A DNA stretch of 64,000 nt from Enterobacter sp. RHBSTW-00994 (GCF_013782625.1 NZ_CP056199.1:4482588-4546587); one strand, 5' to 3'; counted from the first letter of the stretch, positions 38,773 to 48,002 are shown. Translations and numbers: made by a program. The notes: generated by a model not told the origin, from the sequence alone.

Positions 38773-39330
38773 ATGCGCAATCTGGTTAAATATGTCGGGA
38801 TTGGCCTGCTGGTTGTGGGCCTTGCAGCCTGTGATAACAGCGACACAAAAGCACCTGCACAAGGCGCGTCAGCTGAAAGTAATGCCACCGGGCAGCCGGT
38901 TAATCTGCTGGATGGCAAACTCAGTTTCTCTCTCCCGGCGGATATGACCGACCAGAGCGGTAAGCTGGGCACGCAGGCGAACAATATGCACGTCTATTCC
39001 GACGCCACCGGACAAAAAGCGGTGATTGTGATTGTGGGTGACGACACCAGCGAAGCGCTGGGCGTACTGTCAAAACGTCTGGAAGATCAACAGCGCAGCC
39101 GCGATCCACAGTTGCAGGTCGTGACCAATAAGTCCATCGAACTGAAAGGCCACACGATGCAACAACTGGACAGCATTATTTCTGCAAAAGGCCAGACGGC
39201 TTACTCTTCCGTGGTTCTCGGCAAAGTGGACAACAAGCTGCTGACCCTGCAAATCACACTGCCTGCCGAAGACCAGCAGAAAGCACAAACCGCAGCGGAA
39301 AATATCATTAACACCATCGTGATTCAGTAA
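38773..39330 (+). CDS. dcrB: Lipoprotein DcrB
   Basis: Periplasmic/inner-membrane lipoprotein needed in E. coli for phages C1 and C6 and linked to envelope homeostasis. The ATG at 38773 gives 185 residues. The lipobox LAAC puts the lipid on Cys20, followed by Asp21, which favours retention in the inner membrane under the +2 rule. The rest is a soluble domain ([18 protein letters not shown]). It follows yhhQ by 72 bases and ends in a strong terminator that lies inside the yhhS 3' end. Confidence 0.94.
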   Translation: MRNLVKYVGIGLLVVGLAACDNSDTKAPAQGASAESNATGQPVNLLDGKLSFSLPADMTDQSGKLGTQANNMHVYSDATGQKAVIVIVGDDTSEALGVLSKRLEDQQRSRDPQLQVVTNKSIELKGHTMQQLDSIISAKGQTAYSSVVLGKVDNKLLTLQITLPAEDQQKAQTAAENIINTIVIQ

Positions 39331-39334
39331 GTCT

Positions 39335-40552
39335 TCACGATGATGACGTGGCCTCTGGTGCTTGCTCCAGAGGCCATTTTTTTAGCCGCCATGTCAGCAA
39401 CAGCGCCACCGCCACCAGCCCAGCTGCCGCCAGATAGATAACCGGCACACCCGCCCACGACATCATCAGCCCCGCCAGCGGCCCGGTCACGCCTAAAGAC
39501 ATGTCCATAAACACCGTATAAGTCGCCAGTGCTGCCCCCTGGTTTTGCTGGGGAACCGCTTTTACCGCCACCACCCCCAGCGCCGGGAAGACCAGCGAGA
39601 AACCAGCCCCAGCCAGGAAGACCCCTGTTTTTGCCATCCACGGTTCGCCCGCCACACCGGTCAGCAACAGCCCAACAATCTCTACGGCGAAACAGATCAT
39701 CGCCACGTTCAGGCCGCCCAGACGGTTGATGCTGTTCGGGAACAGCAAACGCGTCCCCACAAACGCACAGCTAAACAGGGTTAAGGCAAACGCTGCGCCA
39801 TCCCATCCTTTTGCGTCGTAGAACAGGGTGATAAAGGTGGCAATCACCCCGAAACCTGCCGACGCCAACGCAAGCGCCATTCCGTAAGGCCAGACGCGCC
39901 CCAGTACCGCCCGAAACGGCATGGGTTTGCCTTTGCTGGCTTTTACTTTTGGACGCGGTAATGCAAACAGGATCGCCATCAGCGCCACGGCCATAATGGT
40001 CAATGCCAGACCGTTCAGCCCCGCAAAGGAGAAGCAGACAACGCCCAGTGGCGCGCCCAGGGCCATTGCCCCATAGGTGACAATCCCGTTCCATGAAATC
40101 ACCCGGCCAATGTGCGGCGCACCAACGACACCCACGCCCCACAGCGTTGAACCGGTTCCGGCCAGACTTTGTCCAACACCGAGGATCACGCGTCCCAGAC
40201 AGAGCAACGCCAGGCTCACCATTGGCCAGCCGCTGGTCAACCCGGCCATTAAATAGCTCAGACCACTCAGGAAGCAGCCACAAAGTCCTAATACGACGAT
40301 GCTTTTCGGGCCAAATAAATCAGCGTATCGCCCGGCATGGGGGCGGCTTATCAGTGTGGCGAAATACTGCAGGCTGATCACCAGCCCTGCCCAGAAAGCA
40401 CTAAATCCCATCACATCATGAACATAACCGGGCAGTACAGCCAAAGGCAGGCCAATGGTCAGATAACTGGCGAAGTTGAAAATAACAACAGAAACAATGC
40501 GCAGATTAAGGCGTAATCCGCTTAATGCCGGCTCGGCGACGGGTTCGGGCAT
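39335..40552 (-). CDS. yhhS: MFS transporter YhhS
   Basis: Major facilitator superfamily transporter with 12 spans, 405 residues as in E. coli; the E. coli protein has been tied to arabinose and glyphosate efflux when overproduced. The MFS signature after span 2 is seen in SRPHAGRYADLFGPK. Converges on dcrB with 4 bases between the stops. Divergent from yhhT. Confidence 0.92.
   Translation of the reverse strand: MPEPVAEPALSGLRLNLRIVSVVIFNFASYLTIGLPLAVLPGYVHDVMGFSAFWAGLVISLQYFATLISRPHAGRYADLFGPKSIVVLGLCGCFLSGLSYLMAGLTSGWPMVSLALLCLGRVILGVGQSLAGTGSTLWGVGVVGAPHIGRVISWNGIVTYGAMALGAPLGVVCFSFAGLNGLALTIMAVALMAILFALPRPKVKASKGKPMPFRAVLGRVWPYGMALALASAGFGVIATFITLFYDAKGWDGAAFALTLFSCAFVGTRLLFPNSINRLGGLNVAMICFAVEIVGLLLTGVAGEPWMAKTGVFLAGAGFSLVFPALGVVAVKAVPQQNQGAALATYTVFMDMSLGVTGPLAGLMMSWAGVPVIYLAAAGLVAVALLLTWRLKKWPLEQAPEATSSS
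39349..39383 (+). terminator. Intrinsic terminator of dcrB (inside yhhS 3' end)
   Basis: TGGCCTCTGG/CCAGAGGCCA 10-bp stem followed by seven T residues on the plus strand. The sequence also codes for the last residues of YhhS on the other strand. Confidence 0.85.
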
Positions 40553-40694
40553 GGAGCTCTACCTGGATTTTTACAACAGTGTTTCACTATTACCACGACG
40601 AGCCATGAAAATCAGCAGCGACTTTCAGATTATCAACCCATACGGCGCATGGAGGGCGCACTACACTTAAGAGCACACAATAAAAGGAATTCAC

Positions 40695-41744
40695 ATGACA
40701 TCCATTCAGCCCGACAAAGCGGGTTTACATATACTGCTTAAACTCGCCAGTCTGGTCGTGATCCTCGCCGGTATTCACGCCGCAGCGGATATTATTGTTC
40801 AGCTCTTGCTGGCACTATTTTTTGCTATCGTCCTCAACCCCTTAGTGACCTGGTTTATCCGTCACGGCATGAAGCGAACCGTTGCAATTACCCTTGTGGT
40901 GCTGGTGATGCTGGTCGTCCTCACCGTGTTGGTTGGCGTCCTCGCCGCCTCGCTCAGCGAATTCTCAACCATGCTGCCGGCGTACAACAAAGAACTAACC
41001 CGCAAGGCGCTGATTTTGCAGGACTCACTGCCCTTCCTGCATATGCATATGTCGCCCGAACGCATGTTGCAACGCATGGACTCCGAGAAAATCATGACCT
41101 TCGCCACGACGCTTATGACTGGCCTGTCCGGGGCGATGGCCAGCGTTCTGCTACTGGTGATGACCGTCGTCTTTATGTTGTTCGAAGTGCGTCACGTGCC
41201 CTATAAACTGCGTTTTGCACTGAATAATCCGCAGATCCATATCGCTGGCCTGCACCGTGCGCTGAAAGGCGTGTCTAAATACCTGGCCCTTAAAACGTTA
41301 CTCAGCTTGTGGACTGGCGTCATTATCTGGCTGGGTCTGACATTCATGGGTGTACAGTTTGCACTGATGTGGGGCGTGCTGGCTTTTCTGCTGAATTATG
41401 TTCCGAATATCGGCGCGGTGCTCTCCGCCGTCCCCCCAATGGTTCAGGCGTTTCTGTTCAATGGTATCTATGAATGCATGTTGGTCGGTGCACTGTTCCT
41501 GATCGTGCACATGGTGCTGGGAAATATTCTTGAGCCCCGCATGATGGGTCATCGGCTGGGGATGTCGACGCTGGTAGTGTTTCTGTCATTATTGGTCTGG
41601 GGATGGCTACTGGGACCGGTCGGTATGTTGTTGTCAGTCCCGCTGACCAGTGTCTGTAAAATCTGGATGGAGACAACGAAGGGTGGCAGCAAACTGGCTA
41701 TTTTGCTCGGCCCGGGCCGACCCAAAAGCCGGCTTCCCGGTTAA
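40695..41744 (+). CDS. yhhT: AI-2E family transporter YhhT
   Basis: Integral membrane protein of the AI-2E/PerM family, 349 residues with seven or eight spans (LAGIHAAADIIVQLLLALFF at the N-terminal end). Its substrate is unknown. The conserved C-terminal block NYVPNIGAVLSAVPPMVQAF is present. In K-12 it is followed directly by acpT; here the whole APE cluster lies between the two. Confidence 0.92.
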   Translation: MTSIQPDKAGLHILLKLASLVVILAGIHAAADIIVQLLLALFFAIVLNPLVTWFIRHGMKRTVAITLVVLVMLVVLTVLVGVLAASLSEFSTMLPAYNKELTRKALILQDSLPFLHMHMSPERMLQRMDSEKIMTFATTLMTGLSGAMASVLLLVMTVVFMLFEVRHVPYKLRFALNNPQIHIAGLHRALKGVSKYLALKTLLSLWTGVIIWLGLTFMGVQFALMWGVLAFLLNYVPNIGAVLSAVPPMVQAFLFNGIYECMLVGALFLIVHMVLGNILEPRMMGHRLGMSTLVVFLSLLVWGWLLGPVGMLLSVPLTSVCKIWMETTKGGSKLAILLGPGRPKSRLPG

Positions 41745-42090
41745 TAATGTCATGCGTAAACCTACCAACCCGGGTAGGTTTATTACCAGTTGGCACTCTG
41801 TAGAATATTTGCCAATTTTATAATTGCAGTAGCCTTTATTTATCTGCATAAATCAACGCCAGGAATAACCCGAAAAAAACAGATAAACCTCATGGCAATG
41901 GTTATTTAAATCAAATTAAATCACATCTGGTTAAGCATTTGTACTTTCAATAACAATATGCTTCCCTTCATATCTTATTTGTAAAATAATGGCATCAAAG
42001 CGATGTCGTCAGAATAACATTTGTCTGATTTAAAACCAGAAGCTGTAAATATTACTCGAATAAATCGTTATTATTGATACGGAGATGTTG
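41745..42090. other. AT-rich region upstream of the APE gene array
   Basis: A gene-free 346-base stretch, clearly AT-richer than its surroundings. Near its start is a 9-bp inverted repeat AAACCTACC/GGTAGGTTT (41758-41781) that could end yhhT transcription, although no T run follows. The rest (for example CATATCTTATTTGTAAAATAA near 41972-41992) has the look of an H-NS-type, promoter-bearing region for the plus-strand array that follows. No specific operator was recognised. Confidence 0.5.
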
Positions 42091-42480
42091 ATGAAAAAGC
42101 TTGTTAAATGGTGTGCAGCCTTTGCCATCGTGGGTGCTCTTGCAGGTTGTGCGCGTACTGCTCCAATCGATCAAGTTCATACAATTGTGAGCGCGGGTCA
42201 CACGTCTGAACAGGTCAAAAACGCAATTCTTAACGCCGGCCATCAGCGTAAATGGATCATGACGGAAGCAGGCCCTGGTGTTATTAAAGGCCGCCTTCAG
42301 ACCCGTGACCACTTTGCCGAAGTGCGCATTCCTTATTCCGCAACAGGTTACTCCATTAACTATGCAAATAGCCTGAACCTGAAAGCTGGCGATGGCAAAA
42401 TCCACAAAAGCTACAACCGCTGGGTTCAGAACCTCGATAATGACATTCAGTTGAATCTCTCTGCTCCTGCTGCGAAGTAA
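42091..42480 (+). CDS. Putative lipoprotein at the head of the APE region
   Basis: Function not known. The ATG at 42091 gives 129 residues; GGAG lies 6 nt upstream but abuts the other in-frame ATG at 42085. Signal peptide with lipobox ALAGC, lipid on Cys20, followed by Ala, which under the +2 rule suggests the outer membrane. The mature part is a small domain (HTSEQVKNAILNAGHQRKW ... DHFAEVRIPYSATGYSINY). It precedes the methyltransferase by 68 bases, with a hairpin (42493-42512, TCGGGCC/GGCCCGA) between. It may belong to the polyene cluster or simply lie next to it. Confidence 0.85.
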   Translation: MKKLVKWCAAFAIVGALAGCARTAPIDQVHTIVSAGHTSEQVKNAILNAGHQRKWIMTEAGPGVIKGRLQTRDHFAEVRIPYSATGYSINYANSLNLKAGDGKIHKSYNRWVQNLDNDIQLNLSAPAAK

Positions 42481-42548
42481 GTTTCGCTAAAGTCGGGCCG
42501 CTAATGGCCCGATAATCCCTCCATTAGTTCCGTAAAGGTTACGCAACA

Positions 42549-43613
42549 ATGTACGAAAAGGACTCTCTCAGCGCGCTGGATGCCATCACTGAAGCGCAAC
42601 GCATCGCCTTTGCACCGATGCTTTTTCAAACTGCGCTCTGTCTGCGTAACTCTGGTGTTCTGGCCTGGCTGGATAAGCAGGGAAAACAAGGCTCTAACCT
42701 TGCGGATATAACGGAAAACAGCACCCTGAATGAATATGGCGTCAGCGTGTTGCTGGACATGGGATTAAGCGGCCGGATCGTGACTTATACCGAGGGACGT
42801 TATTACCTGGCCAAGGTGGGGCATTTTTTACTCCACGATACCATGACCCGCGTAAATATGGATTTCACCCAGGATGTTTGCTATCAGGGGTTATTTCATC
42901 TCGCCGACTCCCTCAAGCAAGAAAAACCCTCAGGACTCAGCGTATTTGGCGACTGGCCAACCATTTATCCTGCGTTGTCACAATTACCCGCGCAGGCGAA
43001 AGAGAGCTGGTTTGCGTTTGATCATTACTATTCTGACGCCGCTTTCGATGCCGCATTGCCATATATATTCGCAAGCTCGCCAACAAAATTGTACGATGTA
43101 GGCGGTAATACGGGGAAATGGGCGCTGCGTTGCTGTCGGTATGATGAGAATGTCGCAGTCACCATCCTGGATTTGCCGCAACAAATCGCGCTGGCGCAGC
43201 AGAATATCGCAAATGCAGGTTTATCTCATCGCATTGGGTTCCATCCTGTCGATATGCTTAGCCATGCGGCGCTCCCTGGTGAGGCGGATATCTGGTGGAT
43301 GAGTCAATTCCTGGACTGTTTCTCACCCGATCAGATTGTCACCATGCTCGGTAAAATTGCACAGGTTATGAAGCCCGGTGCGCAACTGTGCATTATGGAG
43401 CTGTTCTGGGACGCACAGAAATTTGAAGCGGCATCGTTTAGCCTTAACGCCACTTCGCTTTATTTCACCTGTATAGCGAATGGCAACAGCCGTTTTTACA
43501 GTGCAGAAAAATTTTATCACTACCTGGAAATGGCAGGATTCCGCGTAACACAGCGGCATGACAATCTTGGAGTGGGTCATACCTTACTGGTTTGTCAGAA
43601 AAATGAACAATAG
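42549..43613 (+). CDS. SAM-dependent methyltransferase of the APE cluster
   Basis: Class I methyltransferase of 354 residues. Motif I is LYDVGGNTGKWALRC, with an O-methyltransferase-like layout: an N-terminal helical/winged region (MLFQTALCLRNSGVLAWLD) and a C-terminal Rossmann domain. It probably methylates the aryl head group or a tail of the polyene. In the Xenorhabdus-style naming it would come before apeC, but the letter was not assigned with certainty. It is separated from apeC by 67 bases and looks AT-richer than the genes after it, so it may be a variable add-on to the core pathway. Confidence 0.85.
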   Translation: MYEKDSLSALDAITEAQRIAFAPMLFQTALCLRNSGVLAWLDKQGKQGSNLADITENSTLNEYGVSVLLDMGLSGRIVTYTEGRYYLAKVGHFLLHDTMTRVNMDFTQDVCYQGLFHLADSLKQEKPSGLSVFGDWPTIYPALSQLPAQAKESWFAFDHYYSDAAFDAALPYIFASSPTKLYDVGGNTGKWALRCCRYDENVAVTILDLPQQIALAQQNIANAGLSHRIGFHPVDMLSHAALPGEADIWWMSQFLDCFSPDQIVTMLGKIAQVMKPGAQLCIMELFWDAQKFEAASFSLNATSLYFTCIANGNSRFYSAEKFYHYLEMAGFRVTQRHDNLGVGHTLLVCQKNEQ

Positions 43614-43680
43614 AGCAGTGTAGCTGCCTTGCTCCACCCTTTTATTATTATTGATTACGGTTTTTCGCGGACGCGCGTAG

Positions 43681-44403
43681 ATGAAATTTTCACTGAACAT
43701 AATCGACTGGCAGGCCAGAGCGCCGGGTCTCAGCGATGCCACAGAGTGGCAGGTATGGTCACGCCATTCGCTAATCATCGATCCAACCGCTGCGCAGGCA
43801 AAATTGACCGACTTGCCGATGATGACCGCACGCCGCCTCAACTCCGGCAGTAAGCTGGCGGTTGATTGCGGTCTTGCCATGCTACGCAAACACGCCATTG
43901 ATGCTGTCGTCTACACCAGCCGCCACGGCGAGCTGGAACGCAATTACCGTATCCTGCACGCACTGGCGACAGAACAGGCCGTTTCACCGACTGATTTTGC
44001 CATGTCAGTGCACAATTCCGCCGTGGGTAATCTGACCATTGCCGCGCGCCAGCCAATTGTCTCCTCCTCGCTTTCAGCCGGTCGGGATACTTTCCAGCAA
44101 GGTTTGTGCGAAGTCCTGAGCCTGCTGTACGCCGGTTACACCCGTGTATTGATGGTCGATTTCGATGGCGCACTGCCTGAGTTTTACCACTCTACACTGC
44201 CTGCCCCCCTGCCAACATGGCCCTACGCCATGGCACTGGTGATTGAAGCAGGTAATACACTGAGCTGCGAAACCCAACGCGCAAGCCCGACAGAAGAGCC
44301 TTCGCTGCCACAAAGTCTGCTGTTTTTGCAGCGCTACCTCCGGGATGAAAAGCATTTTCACATCTCCGGCGAACGTTTGCTGTGGCAATGGGCGCGCGCA
44401 TGA
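43681..44403 (+). CDS. apeC: Ketosynthase-like protein ApeC (chain-length-factor-like)
   Basis: Short beta-ketoacyl-synthase-like protein, 240 residues against about 400 for a full enzyme. The thiolase-fold N-terminal half is recognisable (MMTARRLNSGSKLAVDCGLAM; MSVHNSAVGNLTIAARQPIV). The position of the nucleophilic Cys is occupied by SSSLSAG, and the two catalytic His motifs are absent. It therefore cannot be an active ketosynthase and most likely pairs with ApeO, as reported for the Xenorhabdus system. It overlaps apeD by 4 nt. The ribosome site is weak. Confidence 0.88.
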   Translation: MKFSLNIIDWQARAPGLSDATEWQVWSRHSLIIDPTAAQAKLTDLPMMTARRLNSGSKLAVDCGLAMLRKHAIDAVVYTSRHGELERNYRILHALATEQAVSPTDFAMSVHNSAVGNLTIAARQPIVSSSLSAGRDTFQQGLCEVLSLLYAGYTRVLMVDFDGALPEFYHSTLPAPLPTWPYAMALVIEAGNTLSCETQRASPTEEPSLPQSLLFLQRYLRDEKHFHISGERLLWQWARA

Positions 44404-45215
44404 GCACCCTGATGAGCCGCATCAACAGGGTATGGCGTCTGGCAATGACCGGATTCTGCTTCGTGCTCTTTGGCACAGGCGGCCTGCTGCTCTCGCTGGT
44501 ATGGTTCAACCTGCTGCTGGTTATGCAGCGCGATCGTGCGAAACGTCGTCGACTGGCACGACGTAGCATCTCCGCCAGCTTCCGCTTTTTCTTAACCGTT
44601 GCCCGCCTGACAGGTGTGCTGGATTACCGTATTGATAACCTCAGTGCATTGAGCGAAGAACGCGGTTGTCTGGTCGTGGCTAACCACCCGACGCTAATCG
44701 ACTACGTGATCCTCGCATCGGTGATGCCAGAAACAGACTGCCTCGTGAAAAGTGCGCTGCTACGCAACCCCTTTGTCAGCGGCGTCATTCGCGCAGCGGA
44801 TTACCTGATCAATAGCGAAGCGGAAACGCTGTTATCCTCAAGCCAGCGTCGGCTGGCACAGGGCGATACGATTTTGATTTTTCCGGAAGGCACGCGCACG
44901 CGCGCCGGAGAAGCCATCACGTTGCAACGCGGCGCGGCGAATATCGCCGTTCGTTGTGGCAGCGATCTGCGCGTGGTACTGATCCACTGCAGCGAGCATC
45001 TGCTCGATAAAAAAAGCCGGTGGTATGACATACCGCCAAACAAGCCCTATTTCACCGTGGATGTTCGTGAGCGGGTGAATATTCATGATTTTTACGATGC
45101 GACGCAACAAGAACCGGCGCTGGCGGCAAGGCAGTTAAACCGGCATCTGCAGCATCGATTAACATCAGGTCTTCAATCTTTGTCAGGAATTAATGATGCA
45201 AGCGCTCTATCTTGA
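44400..45215 (+). CDS. apeD: Acyltransferase ApeD (PlsC/LPLAT family)
   Basis: Membrane-associated acyltransferase of the 1-acylglycerol-3-phosphate acyltransferase superfamily, 271 residues from the ATG at 44400 (ATGA overlap with apeC). The N-terminal span is MTGFCFVLFGTGGLLLSLV. The catalytic block H-x4-D is VVANHPTLIDYVI, and the second block is LIFPEGTRTRAGE. It could attach the polyene chain to a lipid or sugar acceptor. GTG at 44382 is another possible start. Confidence 0.88.
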   Translation: MSTLMSRINRVWRLAMTGFCFVLFGTGGLLLSLVWFNLLLVMQRDRAKRRRLARRSISASFRFFLTVARLTGVLDYRIDNLSALSEERGCLVVANHPTLIDYVILASVMPETDCLVKSALLRNPFVSGVIRAADYLINSEAETLLSSSQRRLAQGDTILIFPEGTRTRAGEAITLQRGAANIAVRCGSDLRVVLIHCSEHLLDKKSRWYDIPPNKPYFTVDVRERVNIHDFYDATQQEPALAARQLNRHLQHRLTSGLQSLSGINDASALS

Positions 45216-45453
45216 AATTAAGAATCTTATTATCTCTACGCTGAATCTGGACGAGCTTACCGACGCGGATATCGACACAGAAGCGGCGCTGTTTGGGGAT
45301 GGCCTGGGTCTCGACTCCATCGATGCCCTCGAACTGGGTCTGGCAGTGAAAAACCAGTACGGCGTTGTATTATCAGCGGAAAGCGAAGAGATGCGTCAGC
45401 ATTTCTACTCTGTTGCCACGCTGGCATCATTTATCCATGCCCAACGCGCCTGA
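45196..45453 (+). CDS. apeE: Acyl carrier protein ApeE
   Basis: Acyl carrier protein of the aryl polyene line, 85 residues. The phosphopantetheine Ser is residue 41 in GLGLDSIDALELGL. AGGA lies 7 nt before the ATG at 45196; the ATG at 45193 is in frame and also possible. It overlaps the apeD 3' end. AcpT, at the end of the array, is the likely activating enzyme. Confidence 0.92.
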   Translation: MQALYLEIKNLIISTLNLDELTDADIDTEAALFGDGLGLDSIDALELGLAVKNQYGVVLSAESEEMRQHFYSVATLASFIHAQRA

Positions 45454-45462
45454 GAACTCACC

Positions 45463-45714
45463 ATGACTGAACAAGAAACCATTTATCAGGAAGTCTCTGC
45501 ACTTCTGATTAAACTGTTCGAGATTACCCCTGAGGAGATCACCCCAGAGGCTCGCCTGTATGAAGATCTGGAGCTGGATAGCATCGACGCCGTCGACATG
45601 ATTGTTCATCTTCAAAAGAAAACGGGCAAAAAAATCAAACCGGAAACCTTCAAGTCGGTGCGTACTGTCCAGGACGTTGTTGACGCCGTCGCTCAGCTTC
45701 TGCACGAAGAGTAA
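45463..45714 (+). CDS. apeF: Acyl carrier protein ApeF
   Basis: Second carrier protein, 83 residues, with the phosphopantetheine Ser40 in LEDLELDSIDAVDM-like context (YEDLELDSIDAVDMIVHLQ). It differs clearly from ApeE, so the two probably have separate jobs such as starter loading and chain extension. 9 bases after apeE. Confidence 0.92.
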   Translation: MTEQETIYQEVSALLIKLFEITPEEITPEARLYEDLELDSIDAVDMIVHLQKKTGKKIKPETFKSVRTVQDVVDAVAQLLHEE

Positions 45715-45720
45715 GAGATC

Positions 45721-46308
45721 GTGCGTGGTTCCCGGTCGTTTCCGGCGATCCCGCTGCTGACGGGTCTGATGCTGCTGGCGTGGCCATTCCTGATTGGTTT
45801 TGGCTTAACGCACAACAGTCTGCACTGGCTACTGCCGCTGATGGCGTTGTTGCTGGTCTGCCGGTTGAGACAAGCGAGACATAGCGTCGGACCGATGCGT
45901 TTTGTCATTCAGAGCGTTGCCCTGGCGGGTATTGCGCTCTGCGCGGCAAGCTATCTGCTGAAAGCACATCAGTGGCTACTGTTCTATCCGGTGGTCGTCA
46001 ATGTTGTCATGCTGGCCGTTTTTGGGGGATCGCTGTGGACAGCGATGCCGCTGGTTGAACGGCTGGCGCGTCTGCGTGAGCCGAATTTGCCCCCGGAAGG
46101 CGTCCGCTATACCCGCAACGTCACTCGGGTCTGGTGCGGCTTTTTCATCATCAATGGCACTGTTGCCCTTTTTACGGTGCTAAAAGGTGATATACGGCTA
46201 TGGACGTTGTGGAATGGCATGATTGCCTACGTTCTGATGGGGACGCTGATGGCAACAGAATGGCTGGTGCGCCAACGGGTGATACATAAAGAGAAGCGCA
46301 ATGAATAA
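45721..46308 (+). CDS. apeG: APE cluster membrane protein ApeG (COG4648)
   Basis: Predicted integral membrane protein of unknown function, 195 residues with about five or six spans (LTGLMLLAWPFLIGFGLTHN). The start is the GTG at 45721, with AAGAG just upstream and 6 bases after apeF. It overlaps apeH by 8 bases. Regularly present in APE clusters; possibly an anchor for the enzyme assembly or part of transfer to the envelope. Confidence 0.85.
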   Translation: MRGSRSFPAIPLLTGLMLLAWPFLIGFGLTHNSLHWLLPLMALLLVCRLRQARHSVGPMRFVIQSVALAGIALCAASYLLKAHQWLLFYPVVVNVVMLAVFGGSLWTAMPLVERLARLREPNLPPEGVRYTRNVTRVWCGFFIINGTVALFTVLKGDIRLWTLWNGMIAYVLMGTLMATEWLVRQRVIHKEKRNE

Positions 46309-47662
46309 CCCCCTTCCGCTAAGCCAGTGGCTCAATGCGCCACGCCCTGACGACACGCCGATTGCCTGGCTGGACGAACACACCTGGACACTCGGTCAGT
46401 TGCGCCACGACGTTACGTCACTAATGCAGACCTTGCGCCAGCAGGAAGGCGAACGGTGGGCACTGTGTTTTGAAAACAGCTACCTGTTTATCGTAGCGCT
46501 ACTGGCGTCGCTGCATGCGGGAAAAACGCCGGTCATTCCAGGGCACTGCCGCGTGTCATTGCTGGAAGAGCAAAAAGCGTTGTTCAGCGGCGTGCTGAGC
46601 GATCAAGCGCTGGCATTCCAGGGACCACGAATTGTGGTCAATTCCGCGCGTTGCAATGTCACCGCCTTTACGCCACTTCCGGCGCTGGATGCCTCTTGCT
46701 GCGTGGAACTCTTTACCTCTGGCTCCACTGGCGCACCACGACGAATAACCAAACCCGTCTCAAGCCTGGATCGTGAAGCCAGCATGCTGGCTGCCCGCTT
46801 TGGCGAACGTCTGGCGGGTTGCCGCGTTGTTGCATCGGTGGTTCCCCAGCATCTGTACGGCCTCACGTTCCGCATCTTTTTGCCCATGACGTTAGGTTTG
46901 CCGCTGCATGCTGCCATGCTCTATTACGCAGAACAGCTCGCCGCGCTAAGCCACGATCATCGCTATATGTTTGTCAGTAGCCCTGCGTTTCTGAAGCGGC
47001 TCGATACGCAGCTCACACCGCCTCCGGTGGTCATGCTGCTCTCTGCGGGTGGTCTGTTACCGTGGGATGAGGTCTCTGCAACCCATCGCTGGCTGAATAT
47101 CTGGCCAGATGAAATTTACGGCAGCACCGAAACCGGTATCCTCGCCTGGCGACATCGTCAGGAAGCGGCGATCGCCTGGCAGCCTTTCCCCGAGATCGCA
47201 TTCCATGCCGAAGGTGAAACCTTCCGCGTAACGTCACCGTTGATCCACGAAGACGCCGGTCTGCTACTTGACGATATCCTGCACTTTGACGATAACGGCA
47301 GTTTCACGCTGGCGGGTCGCCGTGGGCGGGTGGTGAAAATCGAAGAGAAACGCATTTCACTCAATGAAATCGAACAGCGTTTGCTGGCGCTGGACGGCAT
47401 TTGTGAAGCGGCTGCGCTGCCGGTAACACGCGGTGGGCGTCAGGGGATTGGCGTCTTACTGGTGCTGAATGATGACGCCCGTCAGCGTCTGCAACACCAC
47501 GGAACCAAAGAACAAGAGTTCGCATGGCGTCGGGCCTTACTGCCATGGCTTGAGCCTGTCGCGGTTCCGCGCTACTGGCGCATCATTGATGAGATGCCAG
47601 TTAACAGTATGAATAAGCGTGTCTATGCGCAGTTACAGGAGTTATTTCATGAAAATTCATGA
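46301..47662 (+). CDS. apeH: AMP-dependent ligase ApeH (aryl starter activation)
   Basis: Acyl-adenylate-forming enzyme (ANL family), 453 residues. The ATP loop is LFTSGSTGAPRR, the adenylate motif IYGSTETG, and the hinge/lid ends NSMNKRVYAQL with the conserved C-terminal Lys. In described clusters it activates 4-hydroxybenzoate or a related aryl acid and loads it on the carrier protein. It overlaps apeG by 8 and apeI by 14 bases. Confidence 0.9.
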   Translation: MNNPLPLSQWLNAPRPDDTPIAWLDEHTWTLGQLRHDVTSLMQTLRQQEGERWALCFENSYLFIVALLASLHAGKTPVIPGHCRVSLLEEQKALFSGVLSDQALAFQGPRIVVNSARCNVTAFTPLPALDASCCVELFTSGSTGAPRRITKPVSSLDREASMLAARFGERLAGCRVVASVVPQHLYGLTFRIFLPMTLGLPLHAAMLYYAEQLAALSHDHRYMFVSSPAFLKRLDTQLTPPPVVMLLSAGGLLPWDEVSATHRWLNIWPDEIYGSTETGILAWRHRQEAAIAWQPFPEIAFHAEGETFRVTSPLIHEDAGLLLDDILHFDDNGSFTLAGRRGRVVKIEEKRISLNEIEQRLLALDGICEAAALPVTRGGRQGIGVLLVLNDDARQRLQHHGTKEQEFAWRRALLPWLEPVAVPRYWRIIDEMPVNSMNKRVYAQLQELFHENS

Positions 47663-48002
47663 AATCGAGCGCCACCAGGCACAACCGCAACACCTTGAGA
47701 TTGTGTTGCATCTCGATCCCGCGTTGTTTTGGTTCCAGGGGCACTTTGCCGTACAGCCACTGTTGCCAGGCGTCGCCCAGCTTGACTGGGTGATGCACTA
47801 TGCCACCACACTGCTGGCCCCGGAACATCGTTTTCACAGTATTCAGAACGTGAAATTTCAGGCGCCCTTGCTCCCGGAGAGCACAGTAACCTTAGTGCTC
47901 GACTGGAACAGTGACCGCCAGATCCTCACCTTTAGCTATCAGCGCCACGACGGCGATGCACGCCATACTGCCAGCAGCGGGAAAATTCGCCTATGTCGTT
48001 GA
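47649..48002 (+). CDS. apeI: Hotdog-fold dehydratase ApeI
   Basis: 3-hydroxyacyl-ACP dehydratase of the FabA/FabZ-like hotdog fold, 117 residues from the ATG at 47649 (MKIHEIERHQAQPQHLEIV). It has the central-helix motif FQGHFAVQPLLPGVAQLDWV, where HFAVQPLLPG mirrors the HFPxxPVxPG of FabZ and carries the catalytic His. Reported partner of ApeP in forming the polyene double bonds. Confidence 0.9.
   Translation: MKIHEIERHQAQPQHLEIVLHLDPALFWFQGHFAVQPLLPGVAQLDWVMHYATTLLAPEHRFHSIQNVKFQAPLLPESTVTLVLDWNSDRQILTFSYQRHDGDARHTASSGKIRLCR

Noticed and set aside
41758-41781. Strong terminator after yhhT
   Set aside because: The inverted repeat is good but has no T tract on the plus strand, so only a weak role is noted within the intergenic entry.
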